Below are positions 5,621 through 6,499 of a stretch of DNA of 6,499 nt, in pieces. Origin of the DNA: Bacteroidota bacterium. Its GTDB lineage: Bacteria > Bacteroidota > Bacteroidia > Flavobacteriales > Crocinitomicaceae. The notes under the pieces are model-generated. The model was not told where the DNA came from, did no database searches, and worked only from the letters and a program-made list of their open reading frames with translations. Position numbers and translations under genes: made by a program. The stretch is from the NCBI GenBank assembly GCA_029558435.1, contig JAKQEZ010000163.1, positions 1-6,499 of the forward strand, written 5' to 3'. Each line of letters starts with the position of its first letter. The first letter of the stretch is position 1.

Positions 5621-5752
5621 ATATAACATCGGTTTGGCAATATGGCGGCTGAAGTGCTTCTATGAAACATTTGTGCAAGGCTCAACAGTAGGAATTCTAT
5701 TGAACTTTTGTGCTGAAAACCCGCCACATCGCCAAGCCGCAAATCGTTGTAG
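5621..5752 (+). repeat. attC-like recombination site 6
   Basis: Outer arms are ATATAAC (5621-5627) and GTTGTAG (5746-5752). The inner stem pairs 5631-5648 with 5721-5738 (15 of 18), with A facing C at positions 9 and 12, the same places as in site 4. Spacers are ATC and seven bases (GCAAATC). With site 4 it forms the TTGGC/GCCAA subtype. The left arm with flank AAACGGC is complementary to the head of cassette 6 at 4840-4854 (14/15). Predicted crossover G5746^T5747. Confidence 0.8.
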
Positions 5753-5775
5753 CTCATTGGCAAAGACATCGGTTT

Positions 5776-6108
5776 CCGCAGACAATGACGACCAAGCCGA
5801 TTCAGATTTTTTTCCGAACACAGCTCGGGCAGACAAATTGGTCAAAACAAAATTTCAGCACCTGGACAATTTTTCGCCCCCAGACAAATTAGATGCGCGT
5901 AGCGCGAATTTTTTTTTACTATTTGGTGAAGGATATTTAGAAAACCGCAGAAAAAGTAAAAAATTTAATGTTCACGCTGACAATTTTTTCACGCTGGACA
6001 AGATTTCGTTACGCGGATAACTCCGGTTGACGTTGGACATAAAAACAAAGTAGGTTTCACACGCAGACAATTTGGTCACGCTGGACAAAGTTTTCGTCAC
6101 GCGGAGAA
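5776..6108 (+). repeat. Degenerate ACGCnGGACAA repeats, block D
   Basis: This is the richest block. Copies lie at 5776-5785 (CCGCAGACAA), 5827-5836 (GGGCAGACAA), 5859-5869 (CACCTGGACAA), 5877-5887 (CCCCCAGACAA), 5973-5983 (CACGCTGACAA), 5990-6001 (CACGCTGGACAA), 6010-6020 (TACGCGGATAA), 6028-6039 (TGACGTTGGACA), 6059-6070 (ACACGCAGACAA), 6077-6088 (CACGCTGGACAA) and 6098-6108 (CACGCGGAGAA). Spacing from 5973 on is mostly 17-21 nt. All copies are on the + strand with AT-rich spacers, and none has a complementary partner nearby. Confidence 0.65.
5894..5917 (+). terminator. Intrinsic terminator, GCGC stem copy 3
   Basis: GCGC GTA GCGC with flanking bases (5894-5907) forms a short GC-only stem, followed by A and nine T (5909-5917). 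Loop and flanking bases differ from copies 1 and 2, while the stem and T-tract are kept. Confidence 0.55.
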
Positions 6109-6243
6109 TTCCGACTGACTTTTAACCAAAAGCTAAAACAGGTTACACAACTCTATTATTATAGGCGGACTCGTTTGCGTCCAAAAACAATTAACGGTGG
6201 ACTTGAGACAAGTCCAAACCAAATAACGGTGGACGCCAACGAG

Positions 6244-6367
6244 CTACAACAGAGTGTTTAAATCAGGCGGGGTTCAGTGTCTCAACAAAGTTTTGTTATC
6301 TTTATTCCCAGTGGTCACGGTGGACAATTTACTGTTTCAAAAGCCCCGCCCGCTTTAAACACAAACG
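6244..6367 (+). repeat. attC-like recombination site 7, cut at the crossover
   Basis: Left outer arm CTACAAC (6244-6250); the inner stem pairs 6254-6272 with 6344-6362; spacers AGA and AAAC. The interior is nearly identical to site 3. The crossover G is at 6367, but the next bases are ATATCT instead of the TT that follows at every other boundary, so the right outer arm is missing. What follows is the end of a transposase-bearing element, suggesting insertion exactly at the crossover. Confidence 0.75.
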
Positions 6368-6394
6368 ATATCTATGATCAAAACAATCTCTTTG
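6368..6394. mobile_element. Probable right end of an IS110-like insertion sequence
   Basis: These 27 bases lie between the crossover G of attC-like site 7 and the stop codon of a minus-strand transposase-like gene, so they should hold the element's end. IS110-family elements lack conventional terminal inverted repeats, so the edge cannot be confirmed from this side alone. Confidence 0.45.
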
Positions 6395-6499
6395 TTAATT
6401 ATTTTTGAGTTGTAATTCATAAGGAGTTCCCCGGTTTACTACGGCTACAATTCGATGCAGTAATTTGTTTCTCACGGCATTGATTACCGACATTTTATT
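6395..6499 (-). CDS. C-terminal end of an IS110-family-like transposase (partial)
   Basis: The 34 visible residues run on the minus strand from the window edge to a TAA at 6395-6397. INAVRNKLLHRIVAVVNRGT followed by PYE has the look of the C-terminus of IS110/IS116/IS902 transposases, which typically end with a conserved 'arkLlr.iyavlkrg.pY' type segment after the helix-hairpin-helix domain. Members of this family are DEDD recombinases guided by an element-encoded bridge RNA. The catalytic parts lie beyond the window. The short 27-nt tail after the stop fits the IS110 subgroup, whose RNA lies upstream of the gene, better than the IS1111 subgroup. The family call rests on a short segment recognised by eye. 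Confidence 0.62.
   Translation of the reverse strand, partial: NKMSVINAVRNKLLHRIVAVVNRGTPYELQLKNN

Larger units (their letters stand above)
139..6367 (+). mobile_element. Integron-like gene cassette array of seven cassettes, no integrase in view
   Basis: Cassettes run approximately 139-914, 915-1882, 1883-2479, 2480-3156, 3157-4840, 4841-5746 and 5747-6367. Each begins with TT right after a G that ends the previous hairpin, and each ends in its own attC-like hairpin. The first 15-19 bases of each cassette are the reverse complement of the bases preceding the hairpin at its own end: 17/19, 16/17, 16/17, 14/15, 17/19, 14/15 and 15/16 matches for cassettes 1-7. These sequences differ between cassettes, so the match is covariation rather than a shared repeat. 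All confident genes are on the + strand. No tyrosine recombinase is encoded here, so this would be classed as a cluster of attC sites lacking an integrase, unless one lies outside the window. Confidence 0.8.
5747..6367 (+). other. Gene-free cassette (cassette 7)
   Basis: No plausible gene is seen in 621 bases. Contents: the cassette head (complementary to the tail at 6235-6250, 15/16), short ACGCnGGACAA repeats, a GCGC terminator (5894-5917), more short repeats to about 6108, a further stretch with ACGGTGGAC pieces (about 6194, 6226), and the truncated attC-like site 7. The layout parallels gene-free cassette 3. A 139-codon frame (5601-6020) crosses the site 6 hairpin and the repeats and is not credible. 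Confidence 0.6.

Noticed and set aside
5601..6020. 139-codon + strand open frame overlapping the end of the YoaK gene
   Set aside because: It crosses the site 6 hairpin, the short repeats and the GCGC terminator with its nine-T tract; the translation is repeat-derived and unlike any protein family I know.
5973..6108. CRISPR array
   Set aside because: The repeated unit is only 10-12 nt and degenerate, spacers are 6-20 nt AT-rich bases, and no cas gene is present.

Overview
The window looks like a piece of a Bacteroidota genome. It is AT-rich, the starts lack clear Shine-Dalgarno sequences, and two genes have upstream matches to the TTTG-N19-TAnnTTTG promoter type of this phylum. It encodes a stand-alone SusC/TonB-receptor plug-like protein and a small lipoprotein. 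Genus cannot be told from the sequence.

The main content (about 139-6367) is a gene-cassette array with integron-like architecture but no integrase gene in view. Seven attC-like hairpin sites (837-920, 1726-1888, 2355-2485, 3031-3162, 4681-4846, 5621-5752 and a truncated one at 6244-6367) divide it into seven cassettes. All confident genes inside the array are on the + strand. Cassette 1: lipoprotein (164-826). Cassette 2: plug-like protein (998-1414). Cassette 3: no gene. Cassette 4: pyrimidine-dimer glycosylase/endonuclease V family protein (2568-2996). Cassette 5: two-TM protein, fluoride channel CrcB and a four-TM protein (3249-4550), probably a composite. Cassette 6: YoaK/DUF1275 membrane protein (4894-5604). 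Cassette 7: no gene.

The key evidence is that the first 15-19 bases of every cassette are the reverse complement of the bases just before the hairpin at the end of the SAME cassette. This holds for all seven, although the sequences differ between cassettes. That is what excision as a circle and reinsertion at a G^TT crossover predicts. Every arm carries an A facing C at a fixed position (position 11 outside, position 12 inside). On the bottom strand these become T facing G, so the bottom strand should fold better, as in classical integrons.

Long gene-free parts (1440-1725, 1900-2354, 3961-4140, 4551-4680, 5760-6243) are not random. They hold a degenerate motif close to ACGC(A/T/G)GGACAA, often spaced 17-22 nt apart and always in the same orientation. 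Three of these parts also hold a GCGC-stem/T-tract terminator, and several hold a conserved block just before the attC-like site.

The last site is cut exactly at its crossover G. It is followed by the 3' end of a minus-strand gene resembling IS110-family transposases (6395-6499), suggesting an insertion sequence targeted to the recombination point. Positions 1-138 lie outside the array and hold no recognisable gene.
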